Shown here: positions 44,125 to 56,071 of the stretch, in pieces
Numbering within the stretch: position 1 is the first letter of the stretch
Layout of the letters: the number at the start of each line of letters is the position of its first letter
Assembly: GCF_033958435.1 (NCBI RefSeq)
Contig: NC_134137.1
Location: 317,811,501 to 317,875,500, forward strand
Reading direction: 5' to 3'
DNA from: Carettochelys insculpta
Taxonomy: Eukaryota > Chordata > Testudines > Carettochelyidae
Length of the DNA: 64,000 nt
The notes under the pieces: generated by a model
Seen by the model: the letters and a program-made list of their open reading frames with translations, nothing else
Told to the model about the DNA's origin: nothing
The model's database searches: none
Translations under genes and position numbers: made by a program

Positions 44125-44650
44125 CAGGTTGCACCTCTAAAATCTGGTTCTCTCTTGTCTGGCAACATTTGTGGTCCTGCTGGACCATAGAAGTTGCCAT
44201 ATGAGAGAGTAGAGGGCTGGTGCAGGAGAAGAAGCCCTGTGGCAGCATTGGGTCTGGGACCCTGCTGGGGATGGGAGTTGCAGCCCCAAACTGACCAACT
44301 GCACCACAGGACTGGGAGCCCAAGCCCCCTCTGCCCAATAGCACAGAAGCTGGGAGGCTGCCACAGGGCTGGGATCCTGGATCCCACACCTGCCCTGCAG
44401 CATTGCAAGGCCGGGAGCCAGAGCCCCTGCCTGCCCAGCACAGCAGACACCAGGAGGATGCTGGGGCTGGAAGCTGCAGCCCACACCTGCTACAAGGCAG
44501 TGCAGAGCTGGGAGTCAGAGCCCCCACCTGCCCTGTAGCAGGGCAGGGGCTGGCTGGTTGCAAAAACCTCATACCTCCCTTCCTCCAGCAAACCCTCTTG
44601 TGCAGAACATGTCAGGTCCCAAGCATGCCAGATAAGGGAGATGCAACCTG
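44125..44650. mobile_element. TA-target MITE with internal minisatellite
   Basis: CAGGTTGCACCTCTAAAATC at the left and AAGGGAGATGCAACCTG at the right are inverted and match the ends of the element at 31878-32202. TA precedes it; TG follows, so one copy of the duplication is mutated. The interior (44190-44550) is a degenerate repeat of GCTGGGAGCCAGAGCCCC-like units. Open frames on both strands within it arise from the repeat. Confidence 0.65.
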
Positions 44651-44863
44651 TGCCAGGGACAAGCAGCTGTTTAGTTTTATTTATGTTCATCTGATCTGGA
44701 GAATAATTATTATAAATGATTTCACTTCCTCAGTGAAAGTGAATGATGGAAAACACTGACTCAATTGAACAGTTGATTGATGCTCAGATCTCAGTCCTCA
44801 GGAAGTTTAATATACTCTTGTTAAACATCAATGCTCTTAAATAAGTAAACCCTAATTCTTACA

Positions 44864-45574
44864 GGCTACGTCTACACGTGAAGCCTACATCGAAGTAGCC
44901 TATTTCGATGTGGTGACATCGAAATAGGCTATTTCGATGAATAACGTCTACACGTCCTCCAGGGCTGGCAACGTCGATGTTCAACATCGACGTTGCGCAG
45001 CACCACATCGAAATAGGCACAGCGAGGGAACGTCTACATGCCACAGTAGCACACATCGAAATAAGGGTGCCAGGCACAGCTGCAGACAGTGTCACAGGGC
45101 GGACTCAACAGCCAGCCGCTCCCTTAAAGGGCCCCTCCCAGACACACTTGCACTAAACAGCACAAGATACACAGAGCCGACAACGAGTTGCAGACCCTGT
45201 GCATGCAGCATGAATCCCCCGCTGCAACAGCAGCAGCCAGAAGCCCTGGGCTAAGGGCTGCTGCCCACGGTGACCATAGAGCCCCGCACGGGCTGGAGAG
45301 ACAGCGTCTCTCAACCCCCCAGCTGATGACTGCCATGGAGGACCCCACAATTTCGACGTTGCGGGACGCGGATAGTCTACACGGCCCCTACTTCGACGTT
45401 GAACGTCGAAGTAGGGCGCTATTCCGATCCCCTCATGAGGTTAGCGACTTCGACGTCTCGCCGCCTAACGTCGAAGTTAACTTCGAAATAGCGCCCGACG
45501 CGTGTAGCCGCAACGGGAGCTATTTCGATGTTAGTGCCGCTACTTCGAAGTCGCGTGCACGTGTAGACACAGCT
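44864..45574 (+). mobile_element. Family B CpG-rich MITE, copy B2
   Basis: A 711-bp copy flanked by ACA (44861-44863 and 45575-45577). The left end GGCTACGTCTACACGTG is followed by CTATTTCGATG repeats, with ACGTCTACACG repeated at 44944. The interior matches B1 almost word for word (GGGCGGACTCAACAGC, GGCCCCTCCCAGACACAC, AGCCCCGCACGGGCTGGAG). The frame equivalent to the one in B1 is open for 132 codons here (45188-45586) and runs past the element end. Confidence 0.8.
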
Positions 45575-45577
45575 ACA

Positions 45578-46094
45578 GAGGGCTAAATATGAGATCATTA
45601 GTGTGGGGTTAATCTCAGTGGGATACTGGAGCTGACAGAAGCATAACTTTGTTGATATTTCAGCTATACACTGCCATTTGGAAGCAAGCTACCTCCAAAG
45701 AAGATGCTCAGCTACTGCAGTGATAAGGACCATATCAGACCTTTACAGCCAACATGCAGGGAATCTGCCTGCATTTTTTCTTGTGTCTCTCACTAGAGAC
45801 TCCTGCTATCACTTTTCTGTTCTGGTTTTTATTGCACCCTGCTTAAAACCACAGTGGACAGAATATAATGTGGGTCTTTGTTGCTCAATACTGGGCCAAT
45901 TGCAGCTTTCCTGTGTCAGGTGATTTCAATTCAGGTAGCGAACTGAAACCCACTGAAGGCAATACAGGGAAATAATTTTATCCAACATACTGAAAGTTGG
46001 TGCTGATAGACATTATTTTAATTTATTGTATTGCATTGAAAAGGAGCTTTCAGAAATAAAGGTGTATACAGAATATATTCCTGCTATACTGTAT
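45578..46094. other. Nothing recognised
   Basis: Mixed AT-rich DNA; no motif in the frames present. Confidence 0.4.
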
Positions 46095-46345
46095 TCAGCA
46101 GAAAGGGTGGGGCCAGGGTGGAAGGGGTGGGGCCTACGGCATTTGGCCCTCAGCACCACCTGGACCAGCCCCCTCAGCTGCACAGGGCAGCACTGCTGCA
46201 GCAATTCAAACTGGCCTGGAGGTCCGCCTGCTGCCACTGCCAAAATAACAATGGTGGGGGCTGGAGCTCTGGGCCCCTTTGAAATTCTGACTCTGGGGCA
46301 ACTGCCTCTCCCCTCGTCCTTGCCCCTGCAGTTGGCAGGCCTGGC
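46095..46345. repeat. GC-rich interspersed repeat, copy 2
   Basis: Shares CTGCAGCAATTCAAA, GGGGGCTGGAGCTC, CCTTTGAAATTCTG and GTTGGCAGGCCTGG with 13571-13890, in the same order and orientation. Confidence 0.6.
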
Positions 46346-46349
46346 TATA

Positions 46350-47693
46350 TGTGAGATTATTACAGTGAATGTAGTATGGAGTCCTGTCAAAATGGATTAA
46401 CAGGACTCTTCAGTGAGAGGCACAAAGGACAAACCATACAAGCCCATTCTATATATAAAATAGAAATAATTCTGTTTGGTTTTTAGGTTCTATCAAAATC
46501 AATTATTAGAGGTCTGCCCTACACTAATTTCTGAATATTAGGTCTATTGTTGCAGTCAAGACTGCATATATGTAGGAAAAAGATGAACGAATTTTTGAGC
46601 AGTTTAATGGCATGGTTATGTTGAAAAGATTCTGAATAATGTGGTGAAGCTACTGTATGCAAAAGCATAGACAAAGATCACTGGGGAATTAATATTACAG
46701 ATATAATAATAATCTAATTCCATTTGTAATGGCCTATAATTCTCATTTTTCTGATGTTTATAGATACATATGTAAACACTGGTGTATATCATTTGATATA
46801 AAGTATAAATAGACATTTATAGATCCATTACTGACATAAAGATGAGAGCAACCTTAGTTCTTTTGATGTATATAGTGCAATAAAAGCACAAACTCTTAAA
46901 ACGTAAAGAAACTCTTGAGGTTATAGTTGGCAAAGCTATGAAAATATATATCGTTTTATTTCTGTGGGTTAAATTCTATTATCCGTTCCATATGCTGATG
47001 TCCTGAGTGGGATCTTTCCAAATAAATATACCAGTGACAGGTACATCAATGGGGGGCAGAGGGGGACAACTGACCAGGAGCCTGGTGCTTCTGAGCGGCT
47101 TAGGCTCTTGGCCACCATTACTGCTACTGAGGCAGCAGCTGGAGCCTCAGGCCCCTTTGAATCACCAGTGGAGCACCATACCAGGCACTCAGGAGGGGCC
47201 TGATGGATTGGAGGGCCCCTGTGCTGCAATTCAGGTGGCAGTGAGAACTAGCTTCTCTGGCCTGATCCCTTCTACCAAAGGCCCCACACTTTCTGTGTGC
47301 ATGGGACCTCCCCCACATACCTTCCCCCAATACCGCAGTGGCTGTTGGCCCTGTTGATGAGTAATTATTATCGGTTTTACATTAGTACTGAGAGGCATCA
47401 AAGTAAAGTGGAGCTACGTTGCAGTAGGCACTGTACAAATGTATAGTTAATAAGCTATATATTTCAATTGAAATTGAAATAGGTTGGAAAGAGGTGCTGA
47501 CGGGCTGGCAGAGGGGCTATCCCCCTGTCACGCCCCTTCTGCCATAGTCCCATCCCATCCAGTCCACAGCCAGGCCCCCATCACCTTGCCTAGAGGCCTG
47601 GAAATTCTGTTAGTTCCCTCAGTCCTATGCCTTATGAACTACACTGCTTCTCTTATTAATCCAACTTCTTTCACTCATGTAATGTGAACCTCA
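46350..47693. other. AT-rich DNA, possible third GC-rich repeat copy
   Basis: No gene found. The GC-rich patch at 47045-47235 has GGCCCCTTTGAATC and GTGCTGCAATTCAGG and may be a diverged, rearranged copy of the repeat at 13571 and 46095. Confidence 0.35.
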
Positions 47694-49236
47694 GACAATG
47701 TCTACACTATGAAATAAAGTCAAACTTATTAAAGTCAACTTTTTACCACTAGGTTTTATGAAGTCAATGGTGAGTGTCCACACATGTTCAAAAAGTCAAC
47801 ATCATGTTCTACAAGCCTTTGCTAAGTTCATCTGTGTCAGCAATGGATTGTGGGTACCTATCCCACAGTGCCTGCAGCCCCATTTCAGTCTGCTTTTTTG
47901 TGTCAGTGTATTATGGGGAAAATGTACTGCAAGAGCTTGTGGGTGTCTGGTGTCATCACCCCAGAGCACATTGCCCTCACTCTCCCCAGCCATTTGAAAA
48001 CAAACAACCAAAGGAATTCCGCACCGTTTTTCCAAAGCCTGCCCCTGATTCGTGCCATGGCAAGGTGCTAGTATGGACCTTGCACAAAGTATTGGGCCAC
48101 TTCCAGAAGTGTCCTGCAGTATTTGACTGAGCACAGCAAGCAGGCATATGAGGAGGATGTGAACATTGATTCAGATCATGTTGAAGTTCTGGAGATCAGG
48201 AATGCAGACTTGCTGGCTGTCTTGGATGCATTGCATGCAGTGGAGCATCCGTTCTGAAGTTGTGAGCCAGCACGCACAGGTGGGACTGCATTGTTTTGGA
48301 AGTTTGGGATGACCAGCAGTGGCTACAGTGTTTCCACATGTGCAAGGCCACTTACATGGAACTTTGTGATTTGCTGTCCCTTGATCTGCAGAGCTGTGAC
48401 ATCAAAATGAGACCTGTTTTGACTGTTCACAAGTGAGTGGCAATTGCTCTGTGGATGTTTGCAATGCCCAAGAGCTACCGGTAAGTAGGAAATCAATTTG
48501 GCGTGGGCAGATCTACAATGTGGGGCTGTGATGATCCAGGTAGCCTAGGCAATCAATGCCTTTCTACTGTGAAAAACCATAACGCTGGGAAATGTGCAGG
48601 ACACAGTGGACAGTTTTGCTGTCATGGCGTTGCCTAACTTGAGGTGGGGCGATAGATGGGACCTGGCCCTGGACCAGCAGGCCTCAGAGTACATGAGCTG
48701 CAAGGGGTACTTCTCCATGGTGTTGTAGGCATTGGTGGATTGCAAAGGTTATTTCACTGACATCTATGTGGGATAGCCCGGAAATGTTCACAAAATATGC
48801 ATCTTTAGAAATTCAGGTCAGTAAAGAAAGCTCCAGGATCGGACTTTCTTCTCAGATCAGAAAATCAAGATTGGAGGTCTGCTAGCCATGCTGACCAGAA
48901 AGAAAATGAGTTCAAATTCCTGGGCTTCCTGTCACCTACTTCCTGAACATCAGGATAGCAGCGGAGGTGAAAGCAGCCAGACGGACACATTTGGGACATT
49001 GTGGGATACCTTGGGAGGCCAGTAAAATCAATTTAAAATAACACAGTTTCCACGTTAACATTAACAACCTTTTCAATTCAAACTTGGCGTTATGCCTCCT
49101 GAGAAGGGTAGGGCAAGAAGGTCAGCTCTGGTGCCCCTTAAAATTGACCTAATGGTATTTACAGTGAAGACGGTCACATTACAAAATTGAGTTAAGTACC
49201 TTAAAATCGATTTTATGATCTAGTGTAGACATAGCC
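47694..49236 (+). mobile_element. Harbinger remnant H2
   Basis: The left end ACAATGTCTACACTATGAAA and the right end CTAGTGTAGACATAGCC are an inverted pair 1.5 kb apart. The subterminal text (AAAGTCAAACTTATTAAAGTC on the left, TAAAATCGATTTTATGATC on the right) resembles the elements starting at 60432 and 63417. It holds a transposase fossil. TTA follows the right end and is shared with the next element. Confidence 0.65.
48130..48830 (+). pseudogene. Harbinger (HARBI1-like) transposase fossil
   Basis: Reading three frames in turn on +, the text gives LDALHAVE (48225), DDQQWLQCFHMCKATYMELC (about 48310-48365) and VAIALWMFAMPKSYR. GNQFGVGRSTM follows (about 48490-48525). LGNVQDTVDSFAV (48590-48630) and YMSCKGYFSMVL-stop-ALVD (48695-48745) come next, then FTDIYVG-stop-PGNVHK (about 48750-48790). 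These are the HARBI1 blocks in the correct order, without the intron seen in the copy at 39.2 kb. The catalytic IDGTHI block is not recognisable and the C-terminal Glu region is absent. Plainly inactive. Confidence 0.7.
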
Positions 49237-49239
49237 TTA

Positions 49240-49600
49240 GGCCGTGTCTACACGTGCCCCAAACTTCGAAATGGCCATGCAAATGGCCATTTCGAAGTTT
49301 ACTAATGAAGCGCTGAAATGCATATTCAGCGCTTCATTAGCATGCGGGCGGCAGCGGCACTTCGAAATTGACGCGCCTTGCCGCCGCGCAGCGCGTCCAG
49401 ACGGGGCTCCTTTTCGAAAGGACGCCACCTACTTCGAAGTCCCCTTATTCCCATGAGCTCAAGGCGTGTCAATTTCGAAGCGCCGCTGCCGCCCGCATGC
49501 TAATGAAGCACTGAATATGCATTTCAGCGCTTCATTAGTAAACTTCGAAATGGCCATTTGCATGGCTATTTCGAAGTTTGGGGCACGTGTAGACGTAACC
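49240..49600. mobile_element. Family A palindromic MITE (A4)
   Basis: Flanked by TTA (49237-49239 and 49601-49603). The ends GGCCGTGTCTACACGTGCCC and GGGCACGTGTAGACGTAACC are inverted. The arms share long CpG-bearing words (TTCGAAATTGACGCGCCTTG on the left; CAATTTCGAAGCGCCGCTGC on the right). The centre is shorter than in A3. It sits immediately next to the right end of H2. Confidence 0.8.
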
Positions 49601-49603
49601 TTA

Positions 49604-50968
49604 GTGTGTTATCTGGATAAGCAAGGCCCACGAGAAGGGATTTCTTGATTTTCATTGCTAAAATATATTCTTCTGGATCATGTTCTCATTGTAGCAAAGA
49701 CAAAATATCTCTTGAGTTCAATGAGTACATGATTAAACACCAGCCATGAAATCAATCTATAGCTACTTCAACGCTAATTTAGACATATATGTTATTGGCT
49801 CGAATGTTTTTTTTCTAGCTGCCAGTTAACCAGTGTTCTAGAAAGGAGTAGGTTTGCTTATTATTTGATATGTTTCAAGGAAGGAGTTGAAATTTTGTGA
49901 GGATGCTCAACCACAGAGGTTCAAGGGAGCTTCCAAACGGGGAGATAACATTGATTAGAATTTTCAAAGGGTAAGAGGAGAGTTAAATGAGTAGATCTCA
50001 TTAACTTTCAATGTTATTCCTCTGGGTCCTAGAAGAGAGAAATAATTAGTGAAGAAGAAAAGTAGATTATTATTTTAGCTTGAATTAATCACAATGAAGC
50101 AAAGAAAATTTTGGAAAGGGGAAAATGTTAGTATTTCTAACAACACATAAAACTATTGGAAAGGCAAAACATGATGAAAAAGATTCTGAAAAAAAGTTAT
50201 TGGCACAGAAAGACAAAGAGGCTTTGACTTCTATAATTTTATAAATTCAGTAAACAAACATTCTAAAACAAGAAAATAAATTATGAATGACATCATAATT
50301 GCCCACCCTGAACAGTACAAAGTACATTTCCAGTAGCCCATTACTGAATAAAATCATCCAAATTGTTTCTAAACAATATCTAAACTTGAAAGAAAAGTGT
50401 AAAACCTCTAAAAAATCTAAGCAAAACAAAACAAAGAAACCCAAAGAACTTTAGTAAACCCCATACGAAAAAGTTTACATTGTTACTTTTACATTATCTT
50501 TGATTAACCCAAATTGAAGTGTGCAAGACATAACTCAGATCCAGTTGCAAAAAATATACTTCATATTAAATAATGAATACAGAAGGAGAAAAATCAACCG
50601 ACAATAATTGAAAAGTAACCTGAAGTAAAACAAATAACAGCTGTAACCACAAGAAACACATGGCACACAGTCTTCATGTCATAAAGAAGGGCATAATAGA
50701 GTCAAATCATGCACAAAGACATTGTTCGCAAGAGTCCCATGAAGAACACTCTACTGCAGATTACCCATTCTCTTTGCACTTGGAGGCTCATAAACAATTG
50801 TCTGGGCTGGCTGGTTGCCATGCATCACCAGAAGCTGTCTTCCTCTTACCATATTGGGATAATCAATACATGTAATAAAAATTATGAATCTTCAACACAA
50901 GACCATGCAATGACTTATGACATAAACAATGAAAAGTATATTCAGAAGATCCATTGAAGTCACACAAG
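49604..50968. other. Nothing recognised
   Basis: AT-rich DNA with A-runs; the short frames carry no motif. Confidence 0.4.
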
Positions 50969-51370
50969 GGCTATGTCTACACTTATGAAAAACTTTGAAA
51001 CGGACATGCTAATGGCCAAATTGAAGAATACTAATGAGGTGCTGAAATGAATAGCCACCACCTCATTAACATGCTGCTGGCCGCAGCACTTCTAAAGTGC
51101 CATGGTTCACTTGCCCGCAGCTCATCTACATGTGGGTCCTTTTCAGAATCAGCTAATAGGAATAAGGGGATTTTGATGTTGGCAGGGTCCTTTCGAAAAG
51201 GACCCGGGTGTAAACGAACCTCGGGCAAGCAAAGTGCAGAACTTCTGAAGTGCTGCAGCTGGTGGCATGCTAATGAGGTGCTGAATATTCATTTCAGTGC
51301 CTCATTAGTATTCTTTGATTTGGCCATTAGTGTGACCATTTTGAAGTTTATTGCAAGTGTAGGCACGACC
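50969..51370. mobile_element. Family A-like palindromic MITE (A5)
   Basis: The ends GGCTATGTCTACACTTATG and AAGTGTAGGCACGACC are inverted. Paired blocks GAATACTAATGAGGTGCTG and CAGTGCCTCATTAGTATTC, and a centre with TCCTTTCGAAAAGGACC, match the copy at 14192. The flanking triplets (AAG, CTT) do not match, so the duplication has decayed. Confidence 0.65.
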
Positions 51371-52524
51371 CTTGTGTCAAGCTAAGCAACATCCCAGTCC
51401 ATGGCAGGAGCAACAGGCAAAACAAGAAAAGAAAGAAACGTTGGTATAATTAAAAATGTTGTGCTCAAGGGGGCAACGGCATACACTGGCAATACTTCCT
51501 CAGGAAGGGATGATTCCATAACTGATAAAGCTGAGAAACCCAGCAAACAGGATGAAAACCAAACCTGACAGCCACTGAGCACTATGTAAAATTTGTAATA
51601 TCAGTAAAATGAACCTGTTTTTTTATATTTGCTGCTACAAGGGCAGAGACAAGACTCATAGAAATAAGATTTGGAATCTTCACAGCAGAGTTATTAAAAC
51701 AAGGGATTCAGCAAGCAACCTTGTGAATGCTAGCTGCCTATTGTGCAGCTTCATCGTTAAAAAAAAAATCCAAGTGTTAAAAAAGCTTTGATGAAACTGA
51801 GTTACATCTTAAAATTGAGTCACCCTGTCCAACAAAACATTTCCAAACCAAACCTGAAATCTCTCTGCTGAGGGAAAGCAAAGGCCAGTTACTTCTAAGG
51901 AACAGATTTATCCAGAAATAGCAGCTGCATAACTAGAAAGAAGTGACTGCTCAAAAAATCAATGACACACTGACTCGCCCACCCATTCTCCACTAGAGAC
52001 ATACACAAAATACTTGGCTTCAGCCTCTAATGGCTGTCCCAGAAAAAAGTCCAAAAGAGTCACCTGAAGGTTTCTCAACAATGAGTGAATGGGGATCCAA
52101 AACAATACATTTATGCACAACATAGTCATTAATAATTTAATTGCCTCTAACACCCATCCTCAGAAGAAAAGCCAAAGGAAACACAACTTCCAGCTTTGCA
52201 ACTTCCCCTCACTGTTTCCCAGAATTCCCTCACAATACTGACCTAAAATATCACTCATTCAGAAAGGAGCTTGCATAACATGAACAACGGAAGCTTGGTA
52301 GAAAGGGAAAATAATAGGCCAGCTAGGGAACCACCCATTCTGATTTCCTTTAAAACAGGTGTACTCCTTCTTCTAGGTGATGCCTTGGGTTCAATATCTA
52401 GGGGTTCCTCTCCATTCATACAACACAGAACCAGCTCAAGCTCCCACCCAGTCATCTGAGAAATTTGCACACCACCTCTGTGTGCCACTGAGAGGCAACT
52501 TCCCCACTCACAAGCACAGAGTCT
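51371..52524. other. Nothing recognised
   Basis: AT-rich DNA; no transposon ends and no convincing coding frame. Confidence 0.4.
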
Positions 52525-52525
52525 G

Positions 52526-53217
52526 AGGGTGCATCTACACTTGGGGTGTGTCTACGTGGGCACAAATCTTCGAAATAGCCATGCTAATGGCCATTTCGAA
52601 GATTACTAATGAGGTGCTGAATATTCAATTCAGTGCCTCATTAGCATTAGGACGCTTCTGGCCATGGCGCTTCGAAAGCTCCACTTTCGAAAGTGCACAG
52701 CTCTGTGCAGCTATACGGGGGTCCTTTCCTAAAGGACCCCGCACCTTTTGAAATCCCCTTATTCCGATCAGTGATCAGGATAAGGGGATTTCGAAAGGAG
52801 CGGGGTCCTTTTGAAAAGGACCCCCATATAGCTGCACTGAGCCACACGCTTTTGAAAGTGGTGCTTTCAAAGTGCCGCGGCCGGAAGCGTCCTAATGCTA
52901 ATGAGGCGCTGAATTGAATATTCAGCGCCTCATTAGTAATCTTCGAAATATGGCTATTGCCTTGCATTCTTCTTTTGAAAGAGGTATGCAAATGAGGTAA
53001 ATTGAAAATGCAAATGAGGTATAAATTTGTGTATTATGCACCTCATTTGCATATTCTAATTTTGAAAGAGCGTCTTTAAAAAGAAGAAAGCAAGTGTAGA
53101 TGCTGCTCTTTTGAAAGTAAACCCATCTTTGAAAGAATCCTTCTTCCCTTTATTTAATGGGAAGAAGGATTCTTTCAAAGACAGGGTTTACTTTCGAAAG
53201 AGCAGCGTGTACACTGG
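52526..53217. mobile_element. Family D MITE (D2), split by A6 and truncated
   Basis: The terminus GGTGCATCTACACTTG at 52529-52543 is separated by the A6 insert from its continuation GCATTCTTCTTTTGAAAGAG (about 52964-52984). The family D interior follows (ATGCAAATGAGG, AAGTAAACCCATCTTTGAAAG). The copy stops near its centre at about 53215, where a family C fragment begins. Confidence 0.65.
52544..52961. mobile_element. Family A-like MITE (A6), nested in D2
   Basis: The 3-bp repeat TTG flanks it (52541-52543 and 52962-52964). The arms pair: TTACTAATGAGGTGCTGAAT on the left with ATTCAGCGCCTCATTAGTAA on the right, and GGACCCCGCACC with its partner around 52805. It is a nearly complete palindrome centred near 52755. 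Confidence 0.75.
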
Positions 53218-53438
53218 CCCTGTGTCTACACATGCCCCTTCCTTTCGAAAGGGGCATGTTAATGAGCGGGTTCAAAGGTGCTAATGAGCTGCTGCAACGA
53301 ATATGCAGTGCCTCATCAGCATAATGGCTACCGTGGTGATTCAAAAGTGTGGCTTTTTGAATCACGCACCACCTGTGGAGACGGGACCTTCCAAAAGGAC
53401 CCCCGCCAATTTTCGAAAGCCCTTCTTCTGATCACCAG
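53218..53438. mobile_element. Family C half-element
   Basis: It starts CCTGTGTCTACACATGCCCC and has the left family C blocks (GCTAATGAGCTGCTGC, GCCTCATCAGCATAATGG). It ends in the centre (CGAAAGCCCTTCTTC) where the next MITE begins, so the right arm is missing. Confidence 0.6.
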
Positions 53439-53442
53439 ATAA

Positions 53443-53842
53443 TGCTACATCTACACTAGCATTTCTTTTTCAAAAGAGGCCTGCAAATGAAGGATATTTA
53501 AAATGCAAGTCAGTCACAGATTTACATATTTGGCACATTATGTGCATATTCTTTTGAAAAAGCTTCTTTCAAAAGAAGAAAAACATTACAGATGCAGCTT
53601 TTTTGAAAGTAATCCCCATCTTCAAAAGAATTCTTCTTCCTATTTTTTTTTTAAGAAGAAGGGTTCTTTCAAAGATGGGGTTTACTTTTGAAAGAGCCAC
53701 ATCTACACTTTTTTTTCTTCTTTTGAAAGAAGAATATGCAAATGAGTCTCCAGATATGTAAATCAGTGCCTCATTGGCATTTTTTCGATTTCCTTCATTT
53801 TCACATCTTTTTCGAAAGAGGAATGCTAGTGTAGACATAGCC
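53443..53842. mobile_element. Family D palindromic MITE (D3)
   Basis: The ends TGCTACATCTACACTAGCAT and AATGCTAGTGTAGACATAGCC are inverted. TTTGAAAGTAATCCCCATCT and AGATGGGGTTTACTTTTGAA pair around a T-run centre at about 53646. The TAA and TAT flanks suggest a decayed TWA duplication. Confidence 0.7.
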
Positions 53843-53907
53843 TATGTGTCTGATAATTTTATTCTTTATTATAGTTTCAAATAATTTGCCTGGTGCTGAT
53901 TTAGACT

Positions 53908-56070
53908 TCATCGTCATCAATCATGGGCTCAGCACCCGTTGGTGTCTGATGCCTCTCTCACTATTTCATTCCATCTTTCCCTGTCCAGTGAGGAGCAGCT
54001 TACTTTCTGTAAACTAGTCTGCACCAATCTACTGTATCATCTATTCATTCTCTGGGGGGGTCTGCCTCTCCTATTCGAACTGTCTATTATGCCGAATACC
54101 AGGGTCTTGATTTTTTGTTTGTTGTTCATTCTGCAAATATGCCTGAATAGCTGTAACTTCCATTGTATAACCTTCCGCAGCAGGTTCTCTTTTGGTTGTA
54201 ACTTTGTATATAATTCCTCATTAGTGACCTTCTGTATCTGTCCTATTATTAGAATCTTTCTATAGCAACTCCTTTCAAACACCAATATCCATCTCTTTGA
54301 ATCTTTCATTAAAACTCATATCTAACATCCGTACAACGCGCTGCTGAATACACACGTTTTCAAGATGCTCAGCTTTGTTCTTGAGCTAATCACTTTGCTT
54401 TTCCAGATCTTATCCATCACCTTCAAACTCGCTCTTGCTTTCGCTATTCTAGTTGCTATTTCCTTCTTACAGTCTATATCATATGTCATTTTGCTCCCCA
54501 GATATGTGAACTTCTCTACATTCTCTAGCTCAATCCCATCTACACTGATCTTCCTATTTTCTTATCTCCAAATACCATTGTTTTTGTTATATCAATGTTC
54601 AGAATCAGTCTGTACTCCTTCCCTTTCTCATTTAGCACCTGCAGCATTTTTTCTTAGATTCTCCTCATCTTCCTCAATGATAACTATATTATCCATGAAC
54701 CTCAATTTGTTAATTCTTATCCCAGGCATGGCTATCCCTTCTACCTCTTCTTTTATCTTGTCCATCACTCTCTCTAGATGCGTGATGAAGATATTCAGTG
54801 ATATCGGATCTCCTTGTCTCGTACCTCTACTCATTCTAAGCTTCCCAACTCCCGCACATTCTCACTGCTGCCTCTGCACTGCCTTTGATATCCTTCAACG
54901 ACTGTATCAGTCTGCTATCCACTCTGTACAACTCCAAAACCACCCAAGTCACTTTTTGATCTATACTGTCAAATGCCTTCTGAAAATCTACAAAGCAAGT
55001 ATATATATCCTTGTTCTTTGGTCTAGCTTTCTCTGCTCTCAATCATAGTGCCAATATCTGCTGTGTGGTTCTTCTATCTTTCCTGAGCCCTGCTTGTTCA
55101 TCTGCTAGATGTTCTTCTATCTGTGATCTTATTCTCTCTGTTAGTATCATCATCAGCACCTTGCCTAGATGACTTGTTAGGGCAATTGTTCTGTAGTTCT
55201 TGCACTCCAGTGTACTTCCTTTCTCATGTATTGCTGCGAGCATGGATCTTTTCCATTCCTTAGGTGCCTTCCCTTCTTTCCACGCTATATTACATAGTCG
55301 GTGTAAATCCTGAATCATACCTTCTCTGCTTTGTTTGATCATCTCTCCCATGATCTTATCATTTCCAGGGCTCTTGTTTAGTCATTTCACTGCTCTTTCT
55401 ACTCCCTCCTTCGAAATATCAGCCTCGGTCTTGATGCTCAGTGGAGATATCTCTTTCAGTTGTTGAGTCTCTCTGAGATATTGGGGTCCAACTGTGCTTT
55501 GAATAGATCAGTGCAATATCGTGTCCTTCACTGCACAATCTTCTCCTTGTTCATGAGCCTCTTTGTTCTCATCTTTGATTGCCATCTGATTTGGCTGTCA
55601 CTTCCTATTAATATTCCTGATCATCTTATTCACCTCCCTGGTCTTACACTCGTCATAATACCTCTCTATACCTTCACACTGCTCCTCTATCCATTTTGCC
55701 TCATCCTTTTTGGCCACTTTCCTTACCTCATTGCATTTCATACTACCTTGCTGTTCTATCCTCTCAGAAGCAACCCTTCTGATCTTCAATGCTCTCTTCT
55801 CTTGGATCAGCTTCAGTGTGTCCTCTGTAATCCACTTCTTACTGATCTTCTCTTCTTCCAGAACAGTCTGCTCAATTGCCTTTTCTATCACCATGGCTAT
55901 TCCCTTTTGGGGGATGCAATAGGTCTGATCAGAGTGAGGGACTAAACCAATCACATTGGCCAAAGTCTTTGAGAAAGAAGATAGTTGGAGCAAATCAGGG
56001 ACACAGATCTCTAACTCTTCATTTTTTCGAGTTCCCACTTGTTCGGCATCAGGGTAAGAGCTCCTTGGCA
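53908..56070 (-). mobile_element. RTE-like LINE, second family, 5' truncated
   Basis: A minus-strand non-LTR element with the endonuclease-RT linker, RT and C-terminal region. It ends in a CATGATTGATGACGATGAAG tail (read on minus, about 53925-53906), a short GATGA-type simple repeat as seen at the ends of RTE-type LINEs. The clade (RTE versus a related group) is judged from motif style only. The endonuclease is missing, so the element is 5' truncated at about 56070. Confidence 0.65.
54037..56070 (-). pseudogene. RTE-like LINE reverse transcriptase fossil
   Basis: On the minus strand in order: ISKKWITEDTLKLIQEKRAL (linker, about 55855-55795); KEGKAPKEWKRSMLAAIHEK and NYRTIALTSHLGKVLMMILT (55283-55140); ADEQAGLRKDRRTTQQILAL (about 55100-55045); CFVDFQKAFDSIDQKV (about 55000-54955, first catalytic Asp). 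SRGTRQGDPISLNIF (54831-54787) and LRFMDNIVIIEEDEENLRK (54705-54650) follow. The catalytic FADD box is FMDN, so the second Asp of the pair is lost. The C-terminal ELYTKLQPKENLLRKVIQWK and RHICRMNNKQKIKT lie at 54230-54120. Stops between the blocks confirm inactivity. Confidence 0.75.
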
Positions 56071-56071
56071 A

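Noticed and set aside
44058..44572. Overlapping 114-151 codon frames on both strands
   Set aside because: They fall inside the degenerate GCTGGGAGCCAG repeat of a TA-target MITE; reading in all frames shows only the repeat.
48545..48745. Minus-strand 66-codon frame
   Set aside because: It is the antisense shadow of the Harbinger transposase fossil read on + at 48130-48830.
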